Positions 1 through 5,775 of a stretch of DNA of 7,376 nt are shown here, piece by piece. The notes under the pieces are model-generated. The model had not been told where the DNA came from, did no database searches, and saw only the letters and a list, made by a program, of their open reading frames with translations. The stretch comes from CAYLLN01 sp040901775 (GTDB lineage Bacteria > Planctomycetota > Planctomycetia > Pirellulales > Pirellulaceae), in the NCBI GenBank assembly GCA_040901775.1, contig JBBDYF010000045.1, positions 1-7,376 of the forward strand, in the 5' to 3' direction. The number at the start of each line of letters is the position of its first letter. The first letter of the stretch is position 1. The position numbers were made by a program, and so were the translations under genes.

Positions 1-65
1 TCCGACCACCCATGCCGCCACCCATGCCGCCGCCCATGCCACCACCACCCATGCCGCCACCCAGC
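1..65 (-). repeat. Low-complexity Gly/Met-coding repeat
   Basis: The + strand reads repeated ccgccacccatg-type units. On the coding (minus) strand these give GGT/GGC glycines with a methionine every four or five residues (GGGMGGGGMGGGMGGGMGG). This is the C-terminal tail of the VWA protein. Such tracts vary in length by slippage. The window cuts it, so its full length is unknown. Confidence 0.7.
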
Positions 66-2404
66 GAACCGGGCGGGGGAATAGCCACGACCAGGTCGCC
101 CACGGGATAGACCTTGGTCACCAGGTTTTCAGGCGCTTCGGCCTCCTCCTTGGTGGTGATCTGCAGCACTTCGTCCTTGATGACGTAGGTCAAATCGAGT
201 TCCGACAGCATCAGCCGCAAGCCGCTGCGGAGGGTAATCAGTTTCAGATCCTCGGTGATCGGCAGCTTCGAATCCAGGCCCAGCGCCTCGAGGGCCGTGG
301 TGTTCAGCACGATCGGAATTTTGTGCAAGTCCGCCAAGTAGACGATCACATCGTCCAGCGGCGTCTCAATAAATTCGAGTGTCGTCGGTTCGTCGAGCGC
401 TTTGTAGATGCGTTCTTCCGAGTCACCCGGCTGCAACAGATCGACCGCCTTGTACTTCACTCGCTGCCGCGTCAATTCGGCCCAGCGTTCGGGCGAGGGA
501 TAAACGATCGGCGGCTCGTCCGACGACGGAATGTGCGAAGCCTCGACGGTGAACATGGCCCGCACGAAACCGTCGTACCGGCGTTCCCAGACTTCGTTCA
601 GCTCGTGATAGTTCCGCTGGAAGCGGCCGGCGTTGAACACGGACGCGGCCAGCGCGCTGTTTGGCGCCAGGGCCAACACTTCGGGCACGATCTCTTCATC
701 GGCGACGACGAAACGCCGCTCTTCCATCAGGGCGTCGAACCGCTCCACGATCTGCTTGATCCGCTGGTCGCGCAGCTCGAGATCGCTCTGGACAAGCTCC
801 AGTTCCAAGGCCGCCGCTTTGAGCTCTTCGGCTCGGGCCCGGCGGTCGTCCACGACAATCTGCCGCTGGCGCGCCGCCCGAATCGCGTTTTCGATCTGAC
901 CGCGCAATTGGGCCCGCACCTCGGCTTGCAGGTCGGGCGTGCGCTCGATCTGTTCCAGGGTCAGTTTCAGGTTCTGCTCGGCCAACTCAGGATTGTCGCC
1001 CATCTGGCGGCGAGCCGAATTCAATTCGTTTTGCACGTCGGCCTGAATCGCGCCGGCGATCCGCTCGCGTTGGGCTTGCACGTCGCTCAAAAAGCCCGGC
1101 TCTTCGGCCAGCACCTCGGCCAGCAGGCCATCGGAGATTGGCGGGGGAGGGGGAACCGGCCCATCCAGCGCCGTCAGACGCAGGTCCGATTCCGCGGGCG
1201 CCGCGGGGATCTTGCCGCCATTGGCCACGATCTTCCTGGCCGCGGCGACGATCGCCAGGGCTGCTGGATTTTTTGGATCGGCGGCCAGCGCCGCCTCGGC
1301 CACGCGAGTCGCCCCGGCCACGTTGCCGCTGGCCAGCGCCTGCTGGCCCAACTTCACCATTTGCTCGGCTCCGTGCATCGTGACGGCTGCCGCTTCGCGC
1401 AGCCCGGCCGATCCCAAGGTGGGGAGCGACAGGCCGGCGTCGGCCCGGGCCGATTCGACCAGCTTGGGCAAAAAGGCGAAGTCTTCGTGCGATTTTTCCG
1501 GCGCGAGCGTGCTGGTGACTTCCACCGGTCGGCCGTTCATCTCGCCCGCAATTTTCAGCTCGCCCCCTTCGAGAGAGGCCAGTTTGCCGATCACGATCGT
1601 ATCGCGATCGGTTCGCAGCGGCGGCATCGCGGCGGGCAAGGTGTCTTCAATCGAAGCGGGGAGCGAGACTTCGGTTGGCCAGATCACGCTGCCATGCACC
1701 GAGTCGGCGAGCAAGCGACCACCCAACGTGGCCGCATCGGCAGCTTCTCGATCGAATGCCAGCACGCCGCCGGTCTGGTTGGCCAGTGCCGCCAGCAGAT
1801 GCACGTTCGAATCGCGGCCGGCGATAAAGCTCGACACGCTCACGCGGTTTTTCTGCAAATCGGCAACCGCTTCGGCGAAGGTCTCGCCGGTCATCAGGTT
1901 GGCCTTGCTCATGCCGTCGCCCAGATAGAGAACCGTCTTGGCAGCAGTGCCAGTAAAGCTGCCGGTTGCCGCCGCCAGCCCCGCGGGCAGGTCGGTGGCC
2001 CCCAGCGGCGTGCGCTGCTGCAGCTTGGCAAGGGCGGCCTGCATTTCCGGGCTGTCGGGAGCGACGAAGCCCTCCGACATGGGCACCGCGTTCATGTCGA
2101 GGGCCAGCAACCGCACTCGGTCGTTCGGGCCCAGGCCACCCAGCAGCGACCGCAGCGCGGCGAACGCGGCGTCTCGATAAGGCCCGGCCTGGCTGGCCGA
2201 GGTATCGAACAGGACGACAGTTTCGTTGGTTTGAGTGGCGTCCGGCGCGATTTTTGGCATCACGCTGAGGGCGAAATAAGCCTCGCCCGGCGCCTTTTCA
2301 TAAACGCCCAAACGACCGGTGGCATCCTCGGCCGAAGCGATGGCGGCTAGCGCCAACGTCGCTGCCAGTCCCGTGGCCTGCCACAACTGCCTGCAAGTGG
2401 ACAT
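1..2404 (-). CDS. Secreted VWA-domain protein with TPR-like, coiled-coil and STN-like domains and a Gly/Met-rich tail (C-terminus cut by window edge)
   Basis: 801 codons are visible and the frame is still open at the left edge. The ATG at 2404 is preceded by GGAG (2413-2416) with 8 nt spacing. Residues 1-25 form a Sec signal peptide (hydrophobic LAATLALAAIA, likely cleavage at ASA|ED), so the protein is exported. A von Willebrand A domain follows, about residues 60-235: MIDAS motif DTSAS at 67-71, T137 in GATD, and D163 in YLGDG. All metal-site positions are therefore present. A TPR-like helical pair lies at about 345-385. A charged, Glu/Arg-rich coiled coil lies at about 515-565. A domain at about 675-755 (ETPLDDVIVYLADLH, then LRSGLRLMLSELDLTYVI) resembles the short secretin/TonB N-terminal (STN-like) fold common in large planctomycete proteins. 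The visible end is a GGGMGGG-type run. The VWA assignment is firm; the STN-like assignment is from pattern memory. The role is probably protein binding or assembly in the periplasm or at the cell surface; the substrate is unknown. Confidence 0.85.
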   Translation of the reverse strand, partial: MSTCRQLWQATGLAATLALAAIASAEDATGRLGVYEKAPGEAYFALSVMPKIAPDATQTNETVVLFDTSASQAGPYRDAAFAALRSLLGGLGPNDRVRLLALDMNAVPMSEGFVAPDSPEMQAALAKLQQRTPLGATDLPAGLAAATGSFTGTAAKTVLYLGDGMSKANLMTGETFAEAVADLQKNRVSVSSFIAGRDSNVHLLAALANQTGGVLAFDREAADAATLGGRLLADSVHGSVIWPTEVSLPASIEDTLPAAMPPLRTDRDTIVIGKLASLEGGELKIAGEMNGRPVEVTSTLAPEKSHEDFAFLPKLVESARADAGLSLPTLGSAGLREAAAVTMHGAEQMVKLGQQALASGNVAGATRVAEAALAADPKNPAALAIVAAARKIVANGGKIPAAPAESDLRLTALDGPVPPPPPISDGLLAEVLAEEPGFLSDVQAQRERIAGAIQADVQNELNSARRQMGDNPELAEQNLKLTLEQIERTPDLQAEVRAQLRGQIENAIRAARQRQIVVDDRRARAEELKAAALELELVQSDLELRDQRIKQIVERFDALMEERRFVVADEEIVPEVLALAPNSALAASVFNAGRFQRNYHELNEVWERRYDGFVRAMFTVEASHIPSSDEPPIVYPSPERWAELTRQRVKYKAVDLLQPGDSEERIYKALDEPTTLEFIETPLDDVIVYLADLHKIPIVLNTTALEALGLDSKLPITEDLKLITLRSGLRLMLSELDLTYVIKDEVLQITTKEEAEAPENLVTKVYPVGDLVVAIPPPGSLGGGMGGGGMGGGMGGGMGGR

Positions 2405-2450
2405 GAGAAAAACTCCACGCACCAAGTGGGAAAAAATGAGCGCAATCCGA

Positions 2451-2482
2451 CTAGCGCCTTATCTAACTAGCAACTTATCTAA
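2451..2482. repeat. Two tandem 16-bp repeats upstream of the VWA gene (possible operator)
   Basis: ctagcgccttatctaa (2451-2466) is followed directly by ctagcaacttatctaa (2467-2482); 14 of 16 positions are identical. Read on the coding (minus) strand, each unit begins TTAGATAAG. The pair lies 47-78 bp upstream of the start codon, where a promoter or regulator site would sit. Paired direct repeats of this size are typical of binding sites for a dimeric or tandem-bound regulator. That role is inference. I could not place convincing -35/-10 boxes around them. Confidence 0.45.
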
Positions 2483-2766
2483 CAGCGCAATGCATGGCAG
2501 TGCCGTCACCGCCAGCAACTCATTGTATTTGCGCCACGCGGCATCCGCTACCAAAAAATGATTAGCAGCCAGGAAAACCGTTGCCCCGGCGTGGACCACA
2601 ACGAGAACGCCGCGCGCTGTAAAGCAAAGGACATGCCCGCGTTGATCCCGGCCGATTGAGATGCCTGCCCCAGGGGCGTTCGCGTTGTTGGCGTTGTCTT
2701 TATGATCCGCCTCTGCGCGGCTTCGATGGCTACGGCATGCCACCCGGCCGGTGACGAATCTGGTGG

Positions 2767-2800
2767 GGGCTTAGGCAATCACGTTCTATTGCCTAAGCCC
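2767..2800. terminator. Perfect 13-bp stem-loop downstream of the 339-residue gene (candidate terminator)
   Basis: GGGCTTAGGCAAT (2767-2779) pairs perfectly with ATTGCCTAAGCCC (2788-2800) across an 8-nt loop. It lies about 70 bp past the stop codon of the minus-strand gene ending at 2871. Neither side has a T-tract, so it is not a classic intrinsic terminator. It may end transcription with Rho, stabilise the mRNA 3' end, or be one copy of a dispersed palindrome. The stem is seen directly; the role is inferred. Confidence 0.5.
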
Positions 2801-2870
2801 TGCCTAGAGCACGCTTTGCGACGGGCGCGAAGCGGAGGCCGGCCGCGCTGACCACGAAGCGAGACGAAGG

Positions 2871-3890
2871 TTACTCAGGCCGGGCGATCGCACCGACGGC
2901 CGACCCCGGCTGCCGAGCCAAACGATCGGTCGAGTCCAGCTCCAGCCAATCGGCCGAGGCATGGAGCATTTCTGCAACATGGTTCAACCCCGCTACAGCG
3001 ATTTGCACCAGTGGCCGATCCATCTGGGGTGAAAGCGCGGCTTTTTCGCCCGTTTGGGTGCTCCGCTCGGAAACACCCGGCTGTTGCGAAGTGATCCAGT
3101 CCTGGTAGTCCGACCAATCCGGGCGTGCCGCCTGGGCCGGGGCCTGCCGATCCGTTCCCGCCCGGGCCGCCGCCCGCTGCCAGTCGTCGTCGAGCTTTGC
3201 CGCCGCCAGTTGTTGCCAGGCCTCGTTTACAACCCCGTTAATCAGCGAAGCGGTCGGATAGAACCGCCAGCGCCAGTGGCTCGCCCCAGCGGCCGGAGCA
3301 GGGGCCCCGCTCGCAGCAGTTTGCAGCGATTGGAAGAGCGCGAGGATTTCGTCGCTGGTTGCCAGCTTTGCGGGGCCGCTCGTGGGGTGGCTGATTTCGA
3401 TCGCAGGAATTTCCGCAGCCGCGATCCAGCCCATCGCCACGTCATACGCAGCGTCGTAATGCGATTGGCCAGAAGCGTTTGCGCTCTCACCGAGAGCCTG
3501 CACATCTGCTGCCACCCGAATCGCCGCCGGCTGCATCCCAGCCAGCGAGGAAGCGGTTTTCGCCGGCCGCCGGCGCAGGATCTCGCCCCCCACGGTATAG
3601 ACCAGCCCCGTCGTCCGGTCCAAGCCGCAGCCTGCCTGGTAGCTGGGCAGCGCGGGGCAGCCGGTCGTGGCAACTGTCACCGCCACCGGCGTGGGAACCA
3701 GGTCGAGTTCGGGAGCTGCGAACACCTGCACGAAGATTGGCCCGCCCGGCGCTCGCCGCGGAGCTTCCAGCCCGCTGCCGCCTGTGGCGTTCGGCTGCTG
3801 CCGCGTCGGCCGGCTGGTGAGGGCGACGGCCAGCATCGCCAGTACCAGAAACGCCATGAGCACACTGAAAGCGTAGAAAGGGCGATTCAC
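2871..3890 (-). CDS. Membrane-anchored protein of unknown function, 339 residues
   Basis: I do not recognise this protein. The GTG start at 3890 is chosen because GGGAGG lies 7 nt upstream, while the next candidate (ATG, residue 12) falls inside the membrane segment. Residues 5-24 (FYAFSVLMAFLVLAMLAVAL) form one hydrophobic helix after a short basic N-terminus, which suggests a single-pass inner-membrane protein with an exported domain, or an uncleaved signal anchor. A Pro/Gly/Arg-rich linker follows (about 27-50). The soluble part is rich in Ala, Gln and Trp and contains two cysteines (C78, C88) that could form a disulphide. There is no catalytic motif or transport signature. The end is TAA at 2871-2873. 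It reads continuously over 1020 bp with composition like its neighbours. The nearest genes are 466 bp downstream and 338 bp upstream, so it is probably its own transcription unit. Confidence 0.75.
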   Translation of the reverse strand: MNRPFYAFSVLMAFLVLAMLAVALTSRPTRQQPNATGGSGLEAPRRAPGGPIFVQVFAAPELDLVPTPVAVTVATTGCPALPSYQAGCGLDRTTGLVYTVGGEILRRRPAKTASSLAGMQPAAIRVAADVQALGESANASGQSHYDAAYDVAMGWIAAAEIPAIEISHPTSGPAKLATSDEILALFQSLQTAASGAPAPAAGASHWRWRFYPTASLINGVVNEAWQQLAAAKLDDDWQRAAARAGTDRQAPAQAARPDWSDYQDWITSQQPGVSERSTQTGEKAALSPQMDRPLVQIAVAGLNHVAEMLHASADWLELDSTDRLARQPGSAVGAIARPE

Positions 3891-3897
3891 TCTGCTG

Positions 3898-3903
3898 CCT
3901 CCC
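3898..3903 (-). promoter_or_regulatory. Strong Shine-Dalgarno that fixes a GTG start
   Basis: The + strand cctccc reads GGGAGG on the minus strand, 7 nt before the GTG at 3890. It is the strongest ribosome binding site in the window and is the reason for preferring GTG over the ATG 11 codons further in. Confidence 0.7.
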
Positions 3904-4003
3904 GTCGTGTCGTACCGCCGGCCTGGCCCGCCAAGACCGCTGCGCGAATGGGTGTACCGGTCGCTATCGGAGTCTGCCGCTTAGCGACGTTAGGCAAACG
4001 ACG

Positions 4004-4037
4004 CCGACCCGGCGAGCCGTGCGGCTTGCCCGGTCGG
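4004..4037. repeat. 34-bp GC-rich palindrome downstream of the Uma2-family gene
   Basis: CCGACC (4004-4009) pairs with GGTCGG (4032-4037). After one C/C mismatch, GGCGAGCCG (4011-4019) pairs with CGGCTTGCC (4022-4030) with one G-T wobble. The result is a stem of about 15 bp with a very tight tip. It lies about 190 bp beyond the Uma2-family stop codon on the minus strand and has no T-tract. It may be a transcript-end hairpin or a dispersed palindromic element. Confidence 0.5.
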
Positions 4038-4086
4038 AAAGATCGACGGATCGATTTTCGCCGATCTTGTCGATTGTGGGGCCGAG

Positions 4087-4154
4087 CCGCGTGGGCGGGC
4101 GAGGCGCGTGGGAGGGCGAGGCGCGTGGGAGGGCGAGGCGCGTGGGAGGGCGAG
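4087..4154. repeat. Four tandem copies of a 17-bp GC-rich unit
   Basis: The units are at 4087-4103, 4104-4120, 4121-4137 and 4138-4154. The last three are identical (gcgcgtgggagggcgag); the first differs at two positions. The octamer gccgagcc stands on both sides, at 4081-4088 (overlapping the first unit by 2 bp) and 4161-4168. Right after the array, GGCTC-ctgcc-GAGCC (4154-4168) can form a small hairpin. From memory, this sequence family (read through as GEAPAEP-like peptides) recurs between genes in many planctomycete genomes. That is recollection and was not checked here. Confidence 0.75.
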
Positions 4155-4178
4155 GCTCCTGCCGAGCCGTTGCAGGTC

Positions 4179-4210
4179 TGGCCGTGGTTCGCTCCGCGAA
4201 CCAACAGCCA
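4179..4210. repeat. Compact hairpin, related to a sequence at 5611-5640
   Basis: TGGTTCGC (4185-4192) pairs perfectly with GCGAACCA (4196-4203) over a TCC loop. An outer TGGC (4179-4182) pairs with GCCA (4207-4210) across a small internal loop. It lies just past the 3' end of the Uma2-family gene. Its left arm, tggccgtggttcgc, recurs with one change (tggctgtggttcgc) at 5611-5624 between fae and the dehydrogenase gene, which suggests a dispersed element. Confidence 0.5.
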
Positions 4211-4228
4211 CCCGCCGTCGCGCGTCCG

Positions 4229-4792
4229 CTAGGCAAACACGTCGTCCACCGCCAGCCGCCAGCCTGGAACGGCCGGCTCGGCATCGGCGATGCTGCCTAG
4301 GCCAAATTCAACCGGCTGCGCTGGATCGTCGGCTCGATAAACGCGGATTTGCCGGCTTTCAGGATCGACATCCCACACGACGGCCGTGCCTGCTTCGAAG
4401 TAATCGGCCCGCTTGGCCGCCATCTCGCGTTCGGCGGCCGATCCATAGTCCCCTTGGCTGCGCACCTCGACGGCGAAGATCGGGGCGCCATCCACGAAGC
4501 GCATCCGTTGCCGGGGGACGGGCTGGAGTGAGTAGGAAGCATCCGGCGAAAAAGATTCTCTTCCACTGGCCAGCCGCGGGCGTATGGCATAGCCGATGCC
4601 GTCTGTGTAGGCGAACCCCTGCCCCGCTTGCTGGGACCAAAGCTCCAGACTCATCGCAATTTTGAAAGCAGCTCGAACGGGTGCATGGCCGCTAGGCATA
4701 AATCGCACGATCCTTCCGCCGATCAATTCCGCTTTCCCATCGACCTGCAACAGGTCGTCGAGCGTGGCGGAGGCGGGGGTTGCAATCGACAT
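4229..4792 (-). CDS. Uma2-family (DUF820) PD-(D/E)XK nuclease-fold protein
   Basis: 187 residues, the usual length for the family. The expected landmarks appear in order: GKAELIGGRIV (19-29, E22), SPDASY (82-87, D84), a hydrophobic strand ending in E109 (IFAVEVRS), and K127 in the helix before DYFEAGTAVVWDVDPE. E22, D84, E109 and K127 match the acidic and basic positions of the PD-(D/E)XK-like core. Family members are annotated as putative endonucleases, occur in many copies in cyanobacteria and planctomycetes, and mostly lack a proven function. The ATG at 4792 has only a weak AGGG 8 nt upstream; the stop is TAG at 4229-4231. It stands alone: divergent from fae and 338 bp from the next minus-strand gene. 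No methylase, antitoxin or transposase lies beside it. Family assignment is confident; nuclease activity is assumed. Confidence 0.88.
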   Translation of the reverse strand: MSIATPASATLDDLLQVDGKAELIGGRIVRFMPSGHAPVRAAFKIAMSLELWSQQAGQGFAYTDGIGYAIRPRLASGRESFSPDASYSLQPVPRQRMRFVDGAPIFAVEVRSQGDYGSAAEREMAAKRADYFEAGTAVVWDVDPESRQIRVYRADDPAQPVEFGLGSIADAEPAVPGWRLAVDDVFA

Positions 4793-4806
4793 GGCCGAAT
4801 CCCTGG

Positions 4807-4836
4807 TGAACGATCAACGCGTGAACGATCTACGCG
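4807..4836. repeat. Two tandem 15-bp repeats in the leader of the Uma2-family gene
   Basis: tgaacgatcaacgcg (4807-4821) is followed directly by tgaacgatctacgcg (4822-4836), with one mismatch. The pair ends 15 bp before the ATG of the minus-strand gene, between a possible -10 box (4848-4853) and the start codon. This would suit an operator or a leader element, but a chance duplication is also possible. Confidence 0.45.
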
Positions 4837-4847
4837 GACTTCCTTCA

Positions 4848-4874
4848 ATTCTACGCCAAGCGTACCGGCGGCAA
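4848..4874 (-). promoter_or_regulatory. Weak candidate promoter for the Uma2-family gene
   Basis: On the minus strand TTGCCG (4874-4869) is followed after 15 bp by TAGAAT (4853-4848). The -10 box matches the sigma-70 consensus at 5 of 6 positions, but the spacer is short. Transcription would begin about 50 bp upstream of the ATG at 4792. This is a pattern match only. Confidence 0.2.
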
Positions 4875-4925
4875 CCACGAAATCAAACTCCGCGGGCGGG
4901 AAAAACAGGCTGCCCGGCCGGGTTG

Positions 4926-4954
4926 TTGTCACTCGGCCCCTCGTCTGCTAACTT
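4926..4954 (+). promoter_or_regulatory. Weak candidate promoter for fae
   Basis: TTGTCA (4926-4931, 5 of 6 to the sigma-70 -35 consensus) is followed after 17 bp by TAACTT (4949-4954), a poor -10 box. It lies about 110 bp upstream of the fae start, just after the self-complementary CCCGGCCGGG (4913-4922). Pattern match only; planctomycete promoters are poorly predicted this way. Confidence 0.22.
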
Positions 4955-5064
4955 CTTCCACAACCTCAGGCGGCCTAAGATCTGGGGAAGACGGCGTTTT
5001 CGGCCACGCACCCGCGCTGCGGGCGATCCAGTCACCAACCACTCACGATCTAGCGGAGAATTCC

Positions 5065-5562
5065 ATGTCCATGTTCATTGGCGAAGCGCTCGTCGGCGAA
5101 GGAAACGAAATTGCCCACATCGACCTGTTGATCGGCAGCAAGGATGGCCCGGTCGGCAATGCCTTCGCCAATGCCTTGGCCCGCCAGAGCGCGGGACACA
5201 ACAACCTGCTCGCCGTGTTGACGCCGAATCTGGCCGTCAAGCCCGCGACCGTGATGGTGACCAAGGTCACGATCAAGGGAATGAAACAAGCGGTGCAGAT
5301 GTTTGGCCCGGCCCAGGCCGCCGTGGCCAAGGCGGTGGCCGATTCGGTCGAAGCGGGCGTCATTCCCAAGGGGAAGGCCGAAGACCTGGTGATCGTGTGC
5401 GGCGTGTTCATCGCCCCCGCCGCGTCCGACGACAAGAAAATCTACGAATACAACTACGAGGCCACCAAGCTGGCCATCGCCAACGCGATGGGCAACAAGC
5501 CCTCGGCCGACGAGATGCTGGCCGGCAAGGAAAAGGCGGCCCACCCGTTCCGCGGGTTTTAG
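5065..5562 (+). CDS. fae: Formaldehyde-activating enzyme (5,6,7,8-tetrahydromethanopterin hydro-lyase)
   Basis: 165 residues, full length for Fae. The enzyme condenses formaldehyde with tetrahydromethanopterin to give methylene-H4MPT in the cytoplasm, the entry step of H4MPT-linked formaldehyde oxidation. Family blocks are seen throughout: GEALVGEGNEIAHIDLLIG (6-24) with H18, the conserved histidine proposed as catalytic; LLAVLTPNL (48-56); KQAVQMFGPAQ (74-84), almost the same as in methylotrophic proteobacteria; YNYEATKLAI near 130; and the terminal HPFRGF. The ATG at 5065 follows GGAG (5055-5058) with 6 nt spacing. A second ATG two codons on is less likely. The gene is followed after 213 bp by the next-step dehydrogenase on the same strand. 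The upstream 272 bp are shared with the divergent Uma2-family gene. Confidence 0.97.
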   Translation: MSMFIGEALVGEGNEIAHIDLLIGSKDGPVGNAFANALARQSAGHNNLLAVLTPNLAVKPATVMVTKVTIKGMKQAVQMFGPAQAAVAKAVADSVEAGVIPKGKAEDLVIVCGVFIAPAASDDKKIYEYNYEATKLAIANAMGNKPSADEMLAGKEKAAHPFRGF

Positions 5563-5775
5563 GATGCCTGTCGATCCGTTGAGGGAGGTCGCTGCGGTTG
5601 GCGCAGGGTGTGGCTGTGGTTCGCGCAGCCAACCACGGCTGATGGGACGTGGACCTACCGAGCGCCGGGTATCGCACACGAGGCAACGCGGCTGCGCGGG
5701 GCATCGTCCTATCTCGATAGCGCAAAGTCGCCAAGGGACGCAAGGCCGCTAAGAGAGATGCTTAGAATCGACAGC
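5563..5775. other. 213-bp spacer between fae and the dehydrogenase gene, with repeat-like sequence
   Basis: No gene is supported here. At 5611-5640, tggctgtggttcgcgcagccaaccacggct-type sequence offers two competing stems: GGCTG/CAGCC (5612-5616 with 5626-5630) and GTGGTT/AACCAC (5616-5621 with 5631-5636). It is related to the hairpin at 4179-4210. At 5720-5757 a purine-rich cgcaaagtcgccaagg / gacgcaaggccgctaag stretch looks like the degenerate gcaaag-type intergenic repeats seen in some planctomycete genomes (recollection). A 62-codon frame starting at 5564 runs through these repeats and is not called. Confidence 0.5.

Larger units (their letters stand above)
2405..2870. other. Intergenic region of 466 bp, no gene supported
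   Basis: This gap separates the start of the VWA gene from the stop of the 339-residue gene, both on the minus strand. The part nearest the VWA start (about 2405-2490) is more AT-rich than its surroundings, as a promoter region would be, and carries a 16-bp tandem repeat. A 13-bp stem-loop lies at 2767-2800. Open frames of 76-94 codons exist on the minus strand (2459-2743, 2548-2778), but they have no ribosome binding site or recognisable protein features, and I do not call them. Confidence 0.6.
3891..4228. other. Repeat-rich intergenic region of 338 bp, no gene supported
   Basis: This stretch lies between the stop of the Uma2-family gene and the start of the 339-residue gene. It contains a 34-bp palindrome (4004-4037), four 17-bp tandem units (4087-4154) and a compact hairpin (4179-4210). 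All six frames are fairly open here only because the DNA is GC-rich and repetitive. The resulting peptides (runs such as GRGAWEGEARG) are translations of the repeat and not proteins. Confidence 0.65.

Noticed and set aside
323..2350. A 675-codon open frame on the + strand, opposite the VWA gene.
   Set aside because: The minus frame has a signal peptide, MIDAS motif and ribosome binding site. The + frame is Arg/Gly/His-rich with no domain and is open only because of high GC codon bias on the other strand.
2459..2743. Small minus-strand frame (94 codons) in the 466-bp gap, with a hydrophobic stretch.
   Set aside because: No ribosome binding site, no family resemblance, and it runs into the tandem repeat upstream of the VWA gene.
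4087..4154. Possible CRISPR array or coding tandem repeat.
   Set aside because: The 17-bp units are directly adjacent with no spacers, and there are no cas genes. The units are simple tandem copies, not a CRISPR.
4081..4168. gccgagcc copies read as target-site duplication of an insertion sequence.
   Set aside because: Only 72 bp lie between them and there is no transposase or terminal inverted repeat. The octamer is also low-complexity GC sequence, so I report it only as part of the repeat.
3054..4232. A 392-codon open frame on the + strand, opposite the 339-residue gene and across the repeats.
   Set aside because: Arg/Pro-rich shadow that runs through the 17-bp tandem array. No start signal and no recognisable protein.
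4229..4792. Possible restriction or toxin-antitoxin module built on the Uma2-family gene.
   Set aside because: No methyltransferase, specificity subunit or small partner gene is adjacent. The neighbours are a C1 enzyme gene and a distant membrane protein gene.
4662..5582. A 306-codon + strand frame overlapping fae and the Uma2-family leader.
   Set aside because: It is a frame-shifted reading across fae, which is unmistakable in its own frame. The translation is Arg/Gln/Gly low complexity.
5564..5752. A 62-codon frame starting right after the fae stop, in operon-like position.
   Set aside because: No Shine-Dalgarno, and it consists of repeat-like DNA between fae and the dehydrogenase gene.
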